Below, piece after piece: positions 53,788-63,051 of a DNA stretch of 63,176 bases. The position numbers and the translations under genes were made by a program. Source of the DNA: Methanobacteriota archaeon (GTDB taxonomy: Archaea; Thermoplasmatota; Poseidoniia; Poseidoniales; Poseidoniaceae); NCBI GenBank assembly GCA_004195635.1, contig PSPT01000006.1:1-63176 (forward strand), given 5' to 3'. The number at the start of each line of letters is the position of its first letter. Within the stretch, counting starts at the first letter, position 1. The notes under the pieces were generated by a model. That model was given only the letters and a program-made list of their open reading frames with translations. It was not told where the DNA came from and did no database searches.

Positions 53788-54939
53788 TTACCACCAAGGC
53801 AATATCCACCCAACTCGTAATGCTTCCAGTAATAGGATGAATAGAGCATAAAATGCGCACATAATAATTCCTTCAGGCCGATTAAACTTTAATTGGGTGA
53901 ACATGAAGATGAGAGCTAGGCAAACTCCGATTATGGTTGCTGGCGCAATTACATTGAAAATCAATCCACCCCCTCCGGTAAGTGCAATTGGCCTCACCAT
54001 GGCGGCAATTCCAATTGATAACATTGGGTCGGTAATGTTTGAACCAATTAATGTCCCAATGGCAACTCCTTGTGATCTTCTTGCTGCAATCAATGCAACA
54101 ACTAATTCGGGGATAGAAGTTCCAAATGCCGAGAGAGTAGTGCCAACTACCTCATGCGGCACATTCATTGAAGTTGCAATTTCAACGGCGATTTCAACTA
54201 ATTGGGTTGAGGCATATACTGCAAAAGATAGCCCGGTTGCTATCATCACAAGATATGCTCCTTGGGTCCAACCGCGGTCTTTTGTTTTGATTTCACCAAT
54301 AATTTCCATCTCATCAATGCGTATCTGTTCCCGAAATTTTAATAGCCAAATAATGTAAAAAACATATGACCCTGCGAGGAGAGCACCCTCCCAACGCTCA
54401 AGTGTGTTTCCGGTCCAAAGAAGGAAAGTCATAGCAACAACGCCCCCTAACATCAACATACCATCGCGACGAATCCATGCTGGACGTATTTCTAAAGGTT
54501 TAAAAAGCACAACTAATCCAAGAATAAGCGAGATTTGGACTAGGACAGACCCGTAAATATTTCCAACCGCAAAGTCTGCTAATTGAGGGTCAACTGTTGC
54601 CGAACCCACTGATGCCGAAACCGAAACTAAAATTTCAGGAAGGGATGTACCAATACTGACAATTGTAAGCCCAATTACTACCTCGGCAATTCCTGCTTTT
54701 CGAGCAATACCTTTTGCCCCTTCAACAAAGAAATCCGCGGCTGTAATAAGGCTAGCAAATGCGAGAAGAAGCAAAAAAATACTGACCCCTGGATTTGACA
54801 AACCCTCGGCCTTAACGAAGGTTGTAATGGCTACCAGTGAGATAAATAACGCACCTGTAATTAGCAAAGCATTCCAATGGATAAGTTCCAATGTCCCAAA
54901 CTCGCGAGGGCCCGATTTCGAAGAATCAGCACTCGCCAT
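53788..54939 (-). CDS. CaCA-family Na+/Ca2+ exchanger
   Basis: A 383-residue antiporter with about ten to eleven membrane segments. The two alpha repeats are present: VIGLTIVSIGTSLPEILVS (about 86-104) and EVVGTTLSAFGTSIPELVVA (about 263-282), each with the Gly-Thr-Ser-x-Pro-Glu core whose Glu binds the cation. It exchanges Ca2+ (or another cation) for Na+ or K+. There is a short disordered N-terminus (ADSSKSGPREFG). The gene is alone between the acyl-CoA dehydrogenase and E1 genes, with no regulatory site clearly visible. Confidence 0.93.
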   Translation of the reverse strand: MASADSSKSGPREFGTLELIHWNALLITGALFISLVAITTFVKAEGLSNPGVSIFLLLLAFASLITAADFFVEGAKGIARKAGIAEVVIGLTIVSIGTSLPEILVSVSASVGSATVDPQLADFAVGNIYGSVLVQISLILGLVVLFKPLEIRPAWIRRDGMLMLGGVVAMTFLLWTGNTLERWEGALLAGSYVFYIIWLLKFREQIRIDEMEIIGEIKTKDRGWTQGAYLVMIATGLSFAVYASTQLVEIAVEIATSMNVPHEVVGTTLSAFGTSIPELVVALIAARRSQGVAIGTLIGSNITDPMLSIGIAAMVRPIALTGGGGLIFNVIAPATIIGVCLALIFMFTQLKFNRPEGIIMCAFYALFILLLEALRVGWILPWW

Positions 54940-54996
54940 GATTGATGCGGGGTATTTTCCCTCAATAGACTTCGCTATGAAATAATCTCTGCAATA

Positions 54997-57612
54997 CTAT
55001 TTGCAAAGTTGAGAAATAACATTGTAAACATGTTCAACATCTGGAATTGTGTGATCTTCGAGTGGTGGTGAAAAGGGCACAGGGGTATCTAGTGCGCCGA
55101 TGACAACAGGCATTGATTCAAGGGAAAAGAAAGTCTCTTCCATAATTCTGCTTTGAATCGTATGGCCAAAGCCACCAGTCCATTGACCTTCTTGTAGAAT
55201 CACCAAGCGGCCAGTTTTGTTCACACTTTCAACACAAGTTTTCGCATCAAAGGGAAGGAGGGTGCGAAGGTCAATGATTTCCACTTCAATTCCCTTCTCC
55301 TCAGCCAATTTTTCAGCAGCATGAAGCGCAACATGAGTCATTGAACCCCAAGTGACTAAGGAAATATCTGCGCCCCCGCGAATCACTTTTGCTTTACCTA
55401 TTGAATATGACTCCCCCTTATCTATAGATGATTCAACTAGAGTTACATTTACTTTCTGCGAAATGTCATCGCCCCAACCGGTCTTTCCACCTCTTAGTCC
55501 ATAGAGCCCAATATGTTCCAAGAAAATTACTGGGTCGTTTAGGGCTGCTGATTCGACCAACAGGTCATAGGCATCTTGCGGGTTTGAGGGAGCACAAATA
55601 ATCAACCCAGGATCATTTGTGAACCATGATTCAATCATATTCGCATGGAATGGGCCCGAACGAGTTTTCCCTCCGAGCGGTATTCTAACAGTTAGTGGCA
55701 CCTCAGCGCCCCAGCGCCATCGGAGCATCGCAGCATTATTGATGAGGGCATTGAAAGCCAATGCGGTGAAACCACCAAATTGAATCTCGGCCATTGGCCG
55801 CATTCCGGATAGAGCGGCACCTGTTGCCGAGTGAATGATAATCGCCTCGCTAAGAGGCATATCAAGAAGCAGATTTGAATGTCCGGCGTTTTTGAGAGGT
55901 AAATTCATCCCAAAAGCACCAGCGATTTCCATGTCTTCACCCATAAAGACTGTTTTTTCACCATAACGATTTGCAATTGCCACCATAGCCTGCTGAATTG
56001 CCCGAGCATAGGTCCATGCGCCATTACCACTGCCAAAATCATGCAATAACTCACCAACTGCAAGGCTAGAGGGAGGTGAATGTGTGTCTGAAAGAGGAGA
56101 TGAAGGAGATCCACCAGAAATTCGTTGCAAGTGGTCTGCATGCCCTTCAGCATCTCCTAAACTGGTAATACCGAGAGTAACCGTTTCTGGGTCTGGCCAC
56201 GGCATTTCAATAACTTCTTGCATTGCAGCATTGGAATCTTCTTGCTCAGTTCTTTCCATTTCTTCAATCACTGCGATTTCCGCACCTAAGTTAATTAACA
56301 ATTCCTTATGCATTGGAAGTGGGTCCTTTGCAGCCCAATATGCGAGTAAATCGCGGTCAACATATCCCGGTGGATTTCCAGATTCTGTTCCGAGATACAA
56401 GTCGTCATGGTGATGAGCGTGCCCACAACCGCGCATTGTTTCAACATGAAGCAAAGTGGGCCCTGCGCCCGACATTGAGTATTCACGGGCTGAAGCAGCA
56501 CTAGCATACCAAGCGGCTGGGTCTGAACCATCAATTGTCCAAGAAGGCATACCCATTGCAACTGCCTTATCAGCCCATAATTCAACATTTGACTGATTAT
56601 GATTTGGAGTGTCAAGAGCAATTTGATTATTCTCTAAAATATACATCAAGGGTAATGCACGAGTGCTTGCGAAGTTGAGAGCCTCCCAATATTCCCCACT
56701 ACTACTTGCCCCTTCGCCGATACAAGCGACTTGAAAGCGTTTGGTACCACTCAGTTTGGCTCCGAGAGCAAGTCCGGTCATTGTGCAGGCAGATATGGGT
56801 AGAGGGGCGAATGGAGGAAGGACACCTTGCCCCCATGCACCTACATGGAGATCTCTGCCGCCTGCCAATAATTCACTTTGCCCTCCGTCCTGATTACTGT
56901 TGGCTTTACCTGACTGTGCAGCTAGAACTCCGAGAACAGTATCACCCATGGCGAGGCAAAGCCCAACATCACGAATCATAGGGCCAACAATGTCACCAGA
57001 ATACACGCCTTTTGTGCTTTCACGTGAAAGTGCGCTGGCAACTGCGACTACCGGTTCTTGCCAAGTTGAACGAAAACCCTTTCCACCAAATTTTCCGCCA
57101 TCGGGAGTTTCCATTCCACTCATGAACATTTCTTTTAGGTGCCCATCGAGATATCTAGTGCGTAACATCATTTTATGCCATTCAAGCCTCTGTTCTATAG
57201 TAATAGACATGTAATGAGCCAAGCGGCGAAGACACAATTTGAGGTCTATGAGAAAGCGCTTTGCACGACGACCTAGATGGGTGTTGAAATCACGGCGAGG
57301 TACTACTTCGAGGTCCTGTTTTCCCTCCAAACCAATTGTGTTTATTCGGGCAACTAAGCCGGTTTCAATTGCATCACACAATTTTTGTGAAAAAGTGTGC
57401 CACATTTCGCCATCAAATGATTCATTGTCAAATGCAGAAATCACATGATCCCAAGCCGCAGCAATTAGTTGTAAATGCCCATCGTGACGCTCAGCAATGA
57501 AGCGCAGCACTTCGGTTCTGGCAGCATCAGTAGGCAAATTAGAAACAAAGGAAAGAGGATTTTCAGGCTTCCAGTCGGCTCCATGAATTGGGGGGAGGTT
57601 GCCTTGTGCCAT
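54997..57612 (-). CDS. 2-oxoacid dehydrogenase E1, alpha and beta subunits fused
   Basis: An 871-residue thiamine-diphosphate enzyme. Residues about 120-480 are the alpha part and about 540-871 the beta part. The alpha part contains the TPP motif ACIGEGASSSGEYWEALNFAS with ENNQIALDTP about 27 residues on (quoted in two parts); its usual GDG is GEG. It also has LLHVETMRGCGHAHHHDD. The beta part has FMGEDMEIAGAFGMNLPL, IQFGGFTALAFNALIN and VRIPLGGKTRSGPFHANM, with IDLRTLLPFD at the end. Such E1 proteins decarboxylate branched-chain 2-oxoacids or pyruvate, transferring the acyl group to lipoamide. No E2 or E3 gene is in the window. ATG 57612 is used; a GTG seven codons upstream is possible. Confidence 0.9.
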   Translation of the reverse strand: MAQGNLPPIHGADWKPENPLSFVSNLPTDAARTEVLRFIAERHDGHLQLIAAAWDHVISAFDNESFDGEMWHTFSQKLCDAIETGLVARINTIGLEGKQDLEVVPRRDFNTHLGRRAKRFLIDLKLCLRRLAHYMSITIEQRLEWHKMMLRTRYLDGHLKEMFMSGMETPDGGKFGGKGFRSTWQEPVVAVASALSRESTKGVYSGDIVGPMIRDVGLCLAMGDTVLGVLAAQSGKANSNQDGGQSELLAGGRDLHVGAWGQGVLPPFAPLPISACTMTGLALGAKLSGTKRFQVACIGEGASSSGEYWEALNFASTRALPLMYILENNQIALDTPNHNQSNVELWADKAVAMGMPSWTIDGSDPAAWYASAASAREYSMSGAGPTLLHVETMRGCGHAHHHDDLYLGTESGNPPGYVDRDLLAYWAAKDPLPMHKELLINLGAEIAVIEEMERTEQEDSNAAMQEVIEMPWPDPETVTLGITSLGDAEGHADHLQRISGGSPSSPLSDTHSPPSSLAVGELLHDFGSGNGAWTYARAIQQAMVAIANRYGEKTVFMGEDMEIAGAFGMNLPLKNAGHSNLLLDMPLSEAIIIHSATGAALSGMRPMAEIQFGGFTALAFNALINNAAMLRWRWGAEVPLTVRIPLGGKTRSGPFHANMIESWFTNDPGLIICAPSNPQDAYDLLVESAALNDPVIFLEHIGLYGLRGGKTGWGDDISQKVNVTLVESSIDKGESYSIGKAKVIRGGADISLVTWGSMTHVALHAAEKLAEEKGIEVEIIDLRTLLPFDAKTCVESVNKTGRLVILQEGQWTGGFGHTIQSRIMEETFFSLESMPVVIGALDTPVPFSPPLEDHTIPDVEHVYNVISQLCK

Positions 57613-57692
57613 ATTACCCGCCAAAGGTAGCACACATACAAACGCAACGGAAGATTGACTTGCAAAAGAGGTAGAGGGATGGAAAAAAGGCT

Positions 57693-58499
57693 TTATTCTT
57701 CTTCATCAACAAAACTACTTAGGGCTTTCATTGCTGCTCTCGTAATGAATATCGTGACAATGATTGTAGCAATTAAACCAGCAAATAGCATCATCAACAC
57801 TCCATTTGAATGCCTCACTTCGGACATGCCTGATGAACGCAACACGAGGATTCCAATCACATGGCCATAATAGGCATAGATTAGCGAGTAAATGAGGCTA
57901 GATATATTTGAAATGATGAATACACGTAGATTCACTGGGCCAGCGCCTAATATGTAATTGAGCCATTCATCGGGAATAATCGGCGATAATCTAACTAGAA
58001 TAGATATACGCATGCTTTCTCGTCCGAGCGCTGAATCAAAGTTGGAATATTTAGGGTCGGTGGCAACCATTTCGGAGATTAAGTCGCGGAAAAGCCAGCG
58101 GCCCAAACCAAATGCAATTATTCCCCCGACCATAGAACCGGTAAAGTTGATTAGCATTCCACCCCATACACCAAAAATGGCGCCAATGCCAACTTTGAGC
58201 AAGGGCGTTGGTAAACATAATATTACTGAAAAAGTGAGAAATATCGCAACATATAGGGGGCCTGCGTCGCCAAGTCCTCTAACCCAATCCAATACTACTT
58301 TCGTATTACTGACTAATAAAATACCTGCAATAATAAAGAACACAATGAACAATAATCCAATTAATGCACGCACACGAATAATACGCGGGTGCATTTCCTT
58401 TATTCGGCCTAATTCATCATGCCGACTGAATATCTCAGACTCACCGTGAGCGAGATAAGGTAAGTCGCCAAGAGTTGGCATATCTTTCAAGGGGGTCAA
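57693..58499 (-). CDS. VTT (TVP38/DedA-like) membrane protein
   Basis: A 268-residue membrane protein with about six hydrophobic segments. The VTT-domain features are visible: LLKVGIGAIFGVWGGMLIN, then GSMVGGIIAFGLGRWLFRD, and LVRLSPIIPDEWLNYILGAGP, which match the re-entrant-loop motifs GxxxGxxxG and (F/L)xxRxxPxxP. Members take part in lipid scrambling or envelope homeostasis. The frame begins at a TTG (58499) that overlaps the response regulator's TGA by 4 bp; GAGGGTGG lies about 6 nt before it. ATG 58481 is an alternative. The overlap implies translational coupling with the regulator gene. Confidence 0.85.
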   Translation of the reverse strand: MTPLKDMPTLGDLPYLAHGESEIFSRHDELGRIKEMHPRIIRVRALIGLLFIVFFIIAGILLVSNTKVVLDWVRGLGDAGPLYVAIFLTFSVILCLPTPLLKVGIGAIFGVWGGMLINFTGSMVGGIIAFGLGRWLFRDLISEMVATDPKYSNFDSALGRESMRISILVRLSPIIPDEWLNYILGAGPVNLRVFIISNISSLIYSLIYAYYGHVIGILVLRSSGMSEVRHSNGVLMMLFAGLIATIIVTIFITRAAMKALSSFVDEEE

Positions 58500-59890
58500 C
58501 TCTGACCACCCTCTACGGCATCGGTTGAGGCAGCATGAACATCACTGCCCACGCCTTTGTCAGTAAGTGCCGACTCGCCTTCAGCGGCCGACTCAGCAAC
58601 CATTTCTACATCCACATCCACATCACCAGTAGAATTTGAGTTTTCATCGTCTGCAATACTATCTTCCTCAACTGATTCATCATTCAATACAAGTGGGGGT
58701 ACTTCAGGCAGACTCTTCTGAATATCTGCCATCATTTCAGCCGCATTTTCAATTTGAGTAAGTAGTGTAATGTCATTAAGTGCAGCAGGGCGACCAAGAC
58801 TCCAAAGAAGGTCATTTGTATAATCGATTGCCAGTAAAGTCATTCGTAGAACTTCAGGATCAACTGAGATGTGGTCGTCATCTTTGGCAAAGGTGATTAT
58901 CTCGGGCATTTCGTCTAGAATATCCATCTTACGCTCTACATCTCTTGCAATTTTATCTGCTTGACTCTGTAGGATTCGTTCCATACTACTACCACGAGAA
59001 AGACCTATTCCTTGCTTTGAAAGAGTGGGTTTTGAAGGAGTGGGTTTTGAACTTGTTTCGCCTCCACCTAATTTCTTTGATGATGAAAGTGATTTGTAAG
59101 TGATTTCTTCTTTTTCCTCAGAAGCAACTTTTTCGGAACTATCTTCTCCGCTATCCCCTTCTCCGCTATCCCCTTCTTCGCTATCCCCTTCTTCACTATC
59201 CCCTTCTTCACTATCCCCTTCTTCACTATCCCCTTCCTCACCATCATCTTCTTCGGAAAATTCACCATCAACTAATAATTTTTCAAGGGCTAATTTGAGT
59301 AATTCAGCCATATCAGCTTGATCTATACCTTCAGAAATATCAATACTTTTTTCTTCCAAACTTTCAAACAAGGAATTTACGAACTCGGCAGTTATTGTTT
59401 CAGGGCCGAGGAGGTTTTGCAACATCGGTAAGGCAAAACCAGTTTCACCAGCACCTATTGACAACGAAAAAGTGCCATCAGTATTTCCCGCATCAGCAAT
59501 TTCAGCCGGCGGTGGGACGAATTGTTTCTTGCCATGCTTCCATAATTGTTCTATCAACACTTTCATGTCAAGGGGCTTTTTGAGAACCTCACTAACGCCT
59601 GCCTTAGCAGCGGAAATTAGGAATTCCTTACTATTATCTCTAGAAAGTATTACTATCCTACATTTAAATGCAAATTCAGGGTCAGAAACTAACCTTTGTG
59701 CACAATCCAAAGCGCTACCTGTGGACCATTCGGCATCAATGATCACTATTTCGGGCATTGTCGCTAATGCGGTCGCTTCGGTTTGCCTTAAGGTTGAGCC
59801 GCGGGTAACGTTGAAACCCTCTCGCTCCAAGGTATTGGCAAGTAAACTACGCCGGCCTTCATTTTCATCAGCAATAATTAACTTGGCCAT
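58496..59890 (-). CDS. Response-regulator receiver protein with acidic repeat linker
   Basis: A 464-residue protein. The first 120 residues form a receiver domain: acidic pair in LIIADENEG, phospho-acceptor Asp in EIVIIDAEWSTG (about 49), Thr/Ser in IVILSRDNS, and Lys in VLKKPLD. After about 120 residues of unrecognised helical sequence comes a tandem Glu-Glu-Gly-Asp-Ser linker (about 220-260). The C-terminal 180 residues are helical and acidic, with no DNA-binding or kinase motif, so the output is probably a protein interaction. ATG 59890 is set by GGAGG 7 nt upstream. It is coupled to the VTT membrane protein gene and perhaps controls it. No histidine kinase gene is in the window. Confidence 0.8.
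   Translation of the reverse strand: MAKLIIADENEGRRSLLANTLEREGFNVTRGSTLRQTEATALATMPEIVIIDAEWSTGSALDCAQRLVSDPEFAFKCRIVILSRDNSKEFLISAAKAGVSEVLKKPLDMKVLIEQLWKHGKKQFVPPPAEIADAGNTDGTFSLSIGAGETGFALPMLQNLLGPETITAEFVNSLFESLEEKSIDISEGIDQADMAELLKLALEKLLVDGEFSEEDDGEEGDSEEGDSEEGDSEEGDSEEGDSGEGDSGEDSSEKVASEEKEEITYKSLSSSKKLGGGETSSKPTPSKPTLSKQGIGLSRGSSMERILQSQADKIARDVERKMDILDEMPEIITFAKDDDHISVDPEVLRMTLLAIDYTNDLLWSLGRPAALNDITLLTQIENAAEMMADIQKSLPEVPPLVLNDESVEEDSIADDENSNSTGDVDVDVEMVAESAAEGESALTDKGVGSDVHAASTDAVEGGQS
59139..59240 (-). repeat. Tandem 15-bp repeats encoding Glu-Glu-Gly-Asp-Ser
   Basis: CTATCCCCTTCTTCA and close variants (CTCCG, TTCGC, CTCAC ends) follow each other about six to seven times, in frame. 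They give repeated EEGDS in the response regulator's linker, ending in GEGDSGEDSS. The array is a microsatellite-like tract that could vary between strains. Confidence 0.85.
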
Positions 59891-59990
59891 ATTCTTGCCT
59901 CCGACAAACCTGTCTCGCATGACCACATCATCAATGTTGAGGGTGTTTTTGCGTCACCGAGTGTTTTCTGTGTGTCAATTTTAAACGCCG

Positions 59991-61187
59991 TTAATATCGA
60001 GGGATAGTAGAGTCTACTTTCAAAGACCAGTCATTTATTCCACCACTGAGACTGTAAATATTATTTGCATCAAAGCCCATTTTTTGCAACAAAACCCCTG
60101 CATCTCGTGACCGAGTGCCATGATGGCAATAGATTAGTACATCCTTTTCCTTTGGGATTGATTGAATATTTTTTGCAACTTGGGTAACTGGTATTAGGAG
60201 GTCTGTGAAGGAAAGAGAAACTATTTCAGATTCCCGCTCAGTTCTAACATCTAACACAAAAGGTTCCCAACCACCGGCTCTTTTTTCATTTACCATTAAT
60301 GCAGAAATTTCATGAATATTCTGCTCGAAATTGATTGAAGCATCAGTTGGTAATTTTTCGCTGCTATTATCTTGGCGCGGCAGAGAAGCCATTGATTCAC
60401 TTTGACAAAGCATTGAATCATCATAAATTCCTAGTTCACTTACCTTACTGCGGCTTGAATCTTTTCCGTATTTGAGGCCGCGGAATCTTGTTTCCAAGGC
60501 ATCATAGACCAGCAATACTCCGCTTAGTGGAGTTCCTTTACCGATAATTATTTTTATTGCCTCGTTGGCTTGAATAGTGCCCATTACTCCAGGTAATACT
60601 CCGATTACACCGCCTTCAGCACAGGAAGGGATTTTGTCAGCAGGAGGAGGAGTTGGAAATAAGTCACGATAGTTTGGTCCATCGTTAAAATTGAATACTG
60701 TGCACTGCCCTTCAAATCTATAGATAGACGCATAAACCCATGGAACTCCAACAATTTCGCAAGCATCATTTATCAAATAACGAGTAGGAATATTATCAGT
60801 TCCATCAACAACTAAATCGTATCCAGTGATAATATCAAGGGCATTTTCAGCGGTTAGGCGAGCATGATATGCTTCAACCTTGATGAGAGGATTCATTGAT
60901 TCGATACGGGCTTGAGCACTTGCTACTTTTGGTAAACCTACTTGGGGCGTACCGTGAATGACCTGTCTTTGTAGGTTTGACAATTCAACGAGATCATCAT
61001 CAATAATTCCAATTCTTCCAACACCCGCCGCAGCCAAATAAAGGAGAACAGGGCTACCGAGGCCACCTGCTCCAATCACTAAAACAGAAGCCTTTGATAT
61101 TTCCATTTGACCTTTTACTCCTACTTGGGGTAAAATGAGGTGTCGAGAATAACGAGCAATCTCGTCTGCCGACAAGTCATGCGCCAT
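59991..61187 (-). CDS. MoeB/ThiF-type adenylyltransferase fused to rhodanese, without zinc cysteines
   Basis: A 398-residue two-domain protein. The E1-like part (about 1-250) has the nucleotide motif VIGAGGLGSPVLLYLAAAGVG (given as GAGGLGSPVLLYLAAAG), the Arg finger LSNLQRQVIHG, DNIPTRYLINDACEIVG and YASIYRFEGQCTVF. The rhodanese part (about 290-398) keeps its Cys in IYCHHGTRSRDAG. In the family two CxxC pairs bind zinc; here NYRDLFPTPPP and KDSSRSKV stand where those Cys should be, so no zinc site is seen. It activates the C-terminus of a small sulfur carrier (MoaD/ThiS/SAMP) for molybdopterin or tRNA thiolation. Either role is possible. Confidence 0.88.
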   Translation of the reverse strand: MAHDLSADEIARYSRHLILPQVGVKGQMEISKASVLVIGAGGLGSPVLLYLAAAGVGRIGIIDDDLVELSNLQRQVIHGTPQVGLPKVASAQARIESMNPLIKVEAYHARLTAENALDIITGYDLVVDGTDNIPTRYLINDACEIVGVPWVYASIYRFEGQCTVFNFNDGPNYRDLFPTPPPADKIPSCAEGGVIGVLPGVMGTIQANEAIKIIIGKGTPLSGVLLVYDALETRFRGLKYGKDSSRSKVSELGIYDDSMLCQSESMASLPRQDNSSEKLPTDASINFEQNIHEISALMVNEKRAGGWEPFVLDVRTERESEIVSLSFTDLLIPVTQVAKNIQSIPKEKDVLIYCHHGTRSRDAGVLLQKMGFDANNIYSLSGGINDWSLKVDSTIPRY

Positions 61188-61271
61188 GCTATTGCGTGCG
61201 GCTTCTCTTTCATCAATCTGCGGGCGGAACAGAGATTTTTGTGGTAAAGATAGAAGATTTCCTCGGCCTAA

Positions 61272-62204
61272 TCAATTATGGATATTATCCTCTAGCCAGT
61301 GTTCAACATCAATTGCTGCTTGGCATCCCATGCCAGCGGCGGTGATGGCTTGACGATATCTCGTATCAACTACATCGCCGGCAGCAAACACACCGGGTAC
61401 AGATGTCATGGTATGTTCCTTGGCAACAATGTAGCCGCTTTCATCGGTTTCAACTTGGCCGTCAAGGAATTTAGTAATCGGCTTATGGCCAATTGCAATA
61501 AAGGCACCAGTAACTGCTATTTCTTCAGTGGACCCATCTCTTGGATCTTCAAGTATTGCACCAGTCAAGCCATTGTCATCAGATAGCCAAGTCTTTACTT
61601 GACGATGCATTTTCATCTCAATCTTTGGATGCGCCTTTGCTCGTTCAAGCATTACTTTGCTGGCGCGGAATTCTTCACGCCGATGGATGATTGTTACTTT
61701 AGTCGCAAAGCGTGTAAGGAAGGTTGCTTCCTCCATTGCAGAATCGCCGCCACCGATAACTAATACTTCTTGATCACGGAAAAAGGCACCATCGCAAGTT
61801 GCACATACAGAGATACCTCTGCCTTTTTGAGCATCCTCATTCTCGGCATCGAGCCAAATCGCTTCGGCACCAGTACTGATAATTACTGCATGAGATTTGT
61901 ATTCCTCTCCTTCAACAGTAACGGTGAATGGTGAGGATGAGAAATCAACTTTTGAAACATCTTTGTCGTGAACTTCAAGGCCGAATCTTTCAGCCTGCTG
62001 TCGTAATTGCATCATCATTTCAGCACCACCAATTCCTTCGGGATAGCCGGGGTAATTCTCAATATCGGTGGTAAGCATTAGTTGGCCTCCAGACATATAA
62101 CCACCAAACATTAGGGGATTCAACATTGCCCTTGCATTATACAGTCCAGCCGTATATCCGGCAGGCCCGCTGCCAATAATAATCACATTTCTTACTTCAC
62201 TCAT
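61272..62204 (-). CDS. trxB: Thioredoxin reductase
   Basis: A 310-residue flavoprotein disulfide reductase that passes electrons from NADPH to thioredoxin. The FAD motif is IIGSGPAGYTAGLYNARA (about 9-26), the redox pair is Cys134-x-x-Cys137 in VCATCDGAFF, the NADPH motif is VIGGGDSAMEEATFL, and the FAD-closing segment is GVFAAGDVVDTRYRQAITAAG. The start is ATG 62204 because AGAGG lies about 8 nt upstream. Length and layout are normal for the low-molecular-weight type. It follows the MoeB/rhodanese gene on the same strand after 84 bp. Confidence 0.95.
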   Translation of the reverse strand: MSEVRNVIIIGSGPAGYTAGLYNARAMLNPLMFGGYMSGGQLMLTTDIENYPGYPEGIGGAEMMMQLRQQAERFGLEVHDKDVSKVDFSSSPFTVTVEGEEYKSHAVIISTGAEAIWLDAENEDAQKGRGISVCATCDGAFFRDQEVLVIGGGDSAMEEATFLTRFATKVTIIHRREEFRASKVMLERAKAHPKIEMKMHRQVKTWLSDDNGLTGAILEDPRDGSTEEIAVTGAFIAIGHKPITKFLDGQVETDESGYIVAKEHTMTSVPGVFAAGDVVDTRYRQAITAAGMGCQAAIDVEHWLEDNIHN

Positions 62205-62508
62205 ATTTATTCCTCTTTGCAGGGTTTGCAAATCAGCCGGTTTTCACACCGACTTGTTGCCAACTCAAGCAATACCTCCTTGCATCGGTATTACTTATTG
62301 TTTTGTTATTTCCAGCCAAGAGTGTGCATTTCACTGAGTCTATAGAATGATTGTTTGCGCGCTGCCCCGCACAAGGTACCCACTAACCGGCATTGAAAGC
62401 AAACTGTGATGACTTTACTGGCCCACTGAATCCCCTTCCAACTGGTCAATAAAATACAGAAGGTTTCGGATAAACTCATAGCATACATCGATTTTGCCTT
62501 TACAAGCA
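62205..62508. other. Intergenic stretch without a convincing gene
   Basis: About 300 bp between thioredoxin reductase and the RibD/DHFR-like gene. A weak reverse-strand frame (62306-62536) encodes a Cys-containing 76-residue peptide (TVCFQCRLVGTLCG), but it overlaps the neighbour's end, has no clear start signal and matches no family. No tRNA or strong hairpin is seen. Confidence 0.4.
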
Positions 62509-63021
62509 TTAATTCACACTTGCAAGAGGCTTCCATATGATTTGAGTGACATCTCCGGTGAATTTGGTTTCAGATTCTTTTTTCCATGAATCTGGCAATT
62601 GAATCCCGTATTTACCAAAAACAGGTATCCCAGTCTCGAGTTCAATTGGAAATTGTGTAATTATTATTTCATCAATTAATTCTGCTTGAAGACACTCCCC
62701 ATTGAGAACGCCTCCTCCAAGAAGCCAAATATGTCCTCCAGATTTTCTCTTCAAATCATGGATTAAGTCCACAGCACTGTGGGTTTTTCGAGAAAGAATA
62801 TGCCGTTCAAAGTTTGTGAATGGCTCCTCTTCAAATTGACTGATGACGTCCCATGTTCTTCTTCCAATGAGAACACAATCTATTGTTTCCATAAATTCCC
62901 CTAATCCATAGTCTTCATTCCCTGTAGGTCCAGGTAACCATTCAAGGCCATCATCTAAAGTGGCTATGAAACCGTCCATGCTTGTTGCAATATGAAGAAT
63001 GACTCTCCGTTCTTCAGCCAT
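62509..63021 (-). CDS. RibD C-terminal/dihydrofolate reductase-like reductase
   Basis: A 170-residue protein of the DHFR/RibD_C superfamily. The fold markers are ILHIATSMDGFIATLDDGLEW (start of the sheet, given as IATSMDGFIATLDDG), GRRTWDVISQFE (about 60), GGHIWLLGGGVLNGEC (about 97-112) and LIDEIIITQFPI. The proteins usually use NADPH to reduce a pteridine, flavin precursor or other substrate; the specific reaction is unknown, and it is shorter than bacterial FolA-type DHFR only slightly. ATG 63021 is chosen because a TATA-like ATTATAT is centred 26 bp upstream; the 35-residue extension to 63126 has no support. Confidence 0.85.
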   Translation of the reverse strand: MAEERRVILHIATSMDGFIATLDDGLEWLPGPTGNEDYGLGEFMETIDCVLIGRRTWDVISQFEEEPFTNFERHILSRKTHSAVDLIHDLKRKSGGHIWLLGGGVLNGECLQAELIDEIIITQFPIELETGIPVFGKYGIQLPDSWKKESETKFTGDVTQIIWKPLASVN

Positions 63022-63043
63022 ATAGGGTCCATGACGGATTCGG

Positions 63044-63051
63044 ATATAATT
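63044..63051 (-). promoter_or_regulatory. TATA-like box of the RibD/DHFR-like gene
   Basis: The minus strand reads AATTATAT, centred about 26 bp before ATG 63021. The remaining bases to the right edge show no gene. Confidence 0.45.

Noticed and set aside
59100-59321. Plus-strand Ser/Pro repeat frame
   Set aside because: It is the antisense reading of the EEGDS tandem repeat in the response regulator.
62306-62536. Reverse-strand frame for a 76-residue Cys-containing peptide
   Set aside because: It overlaps the neighbouring gene's end, has no start signal and no recognisable family; left as intergenic.
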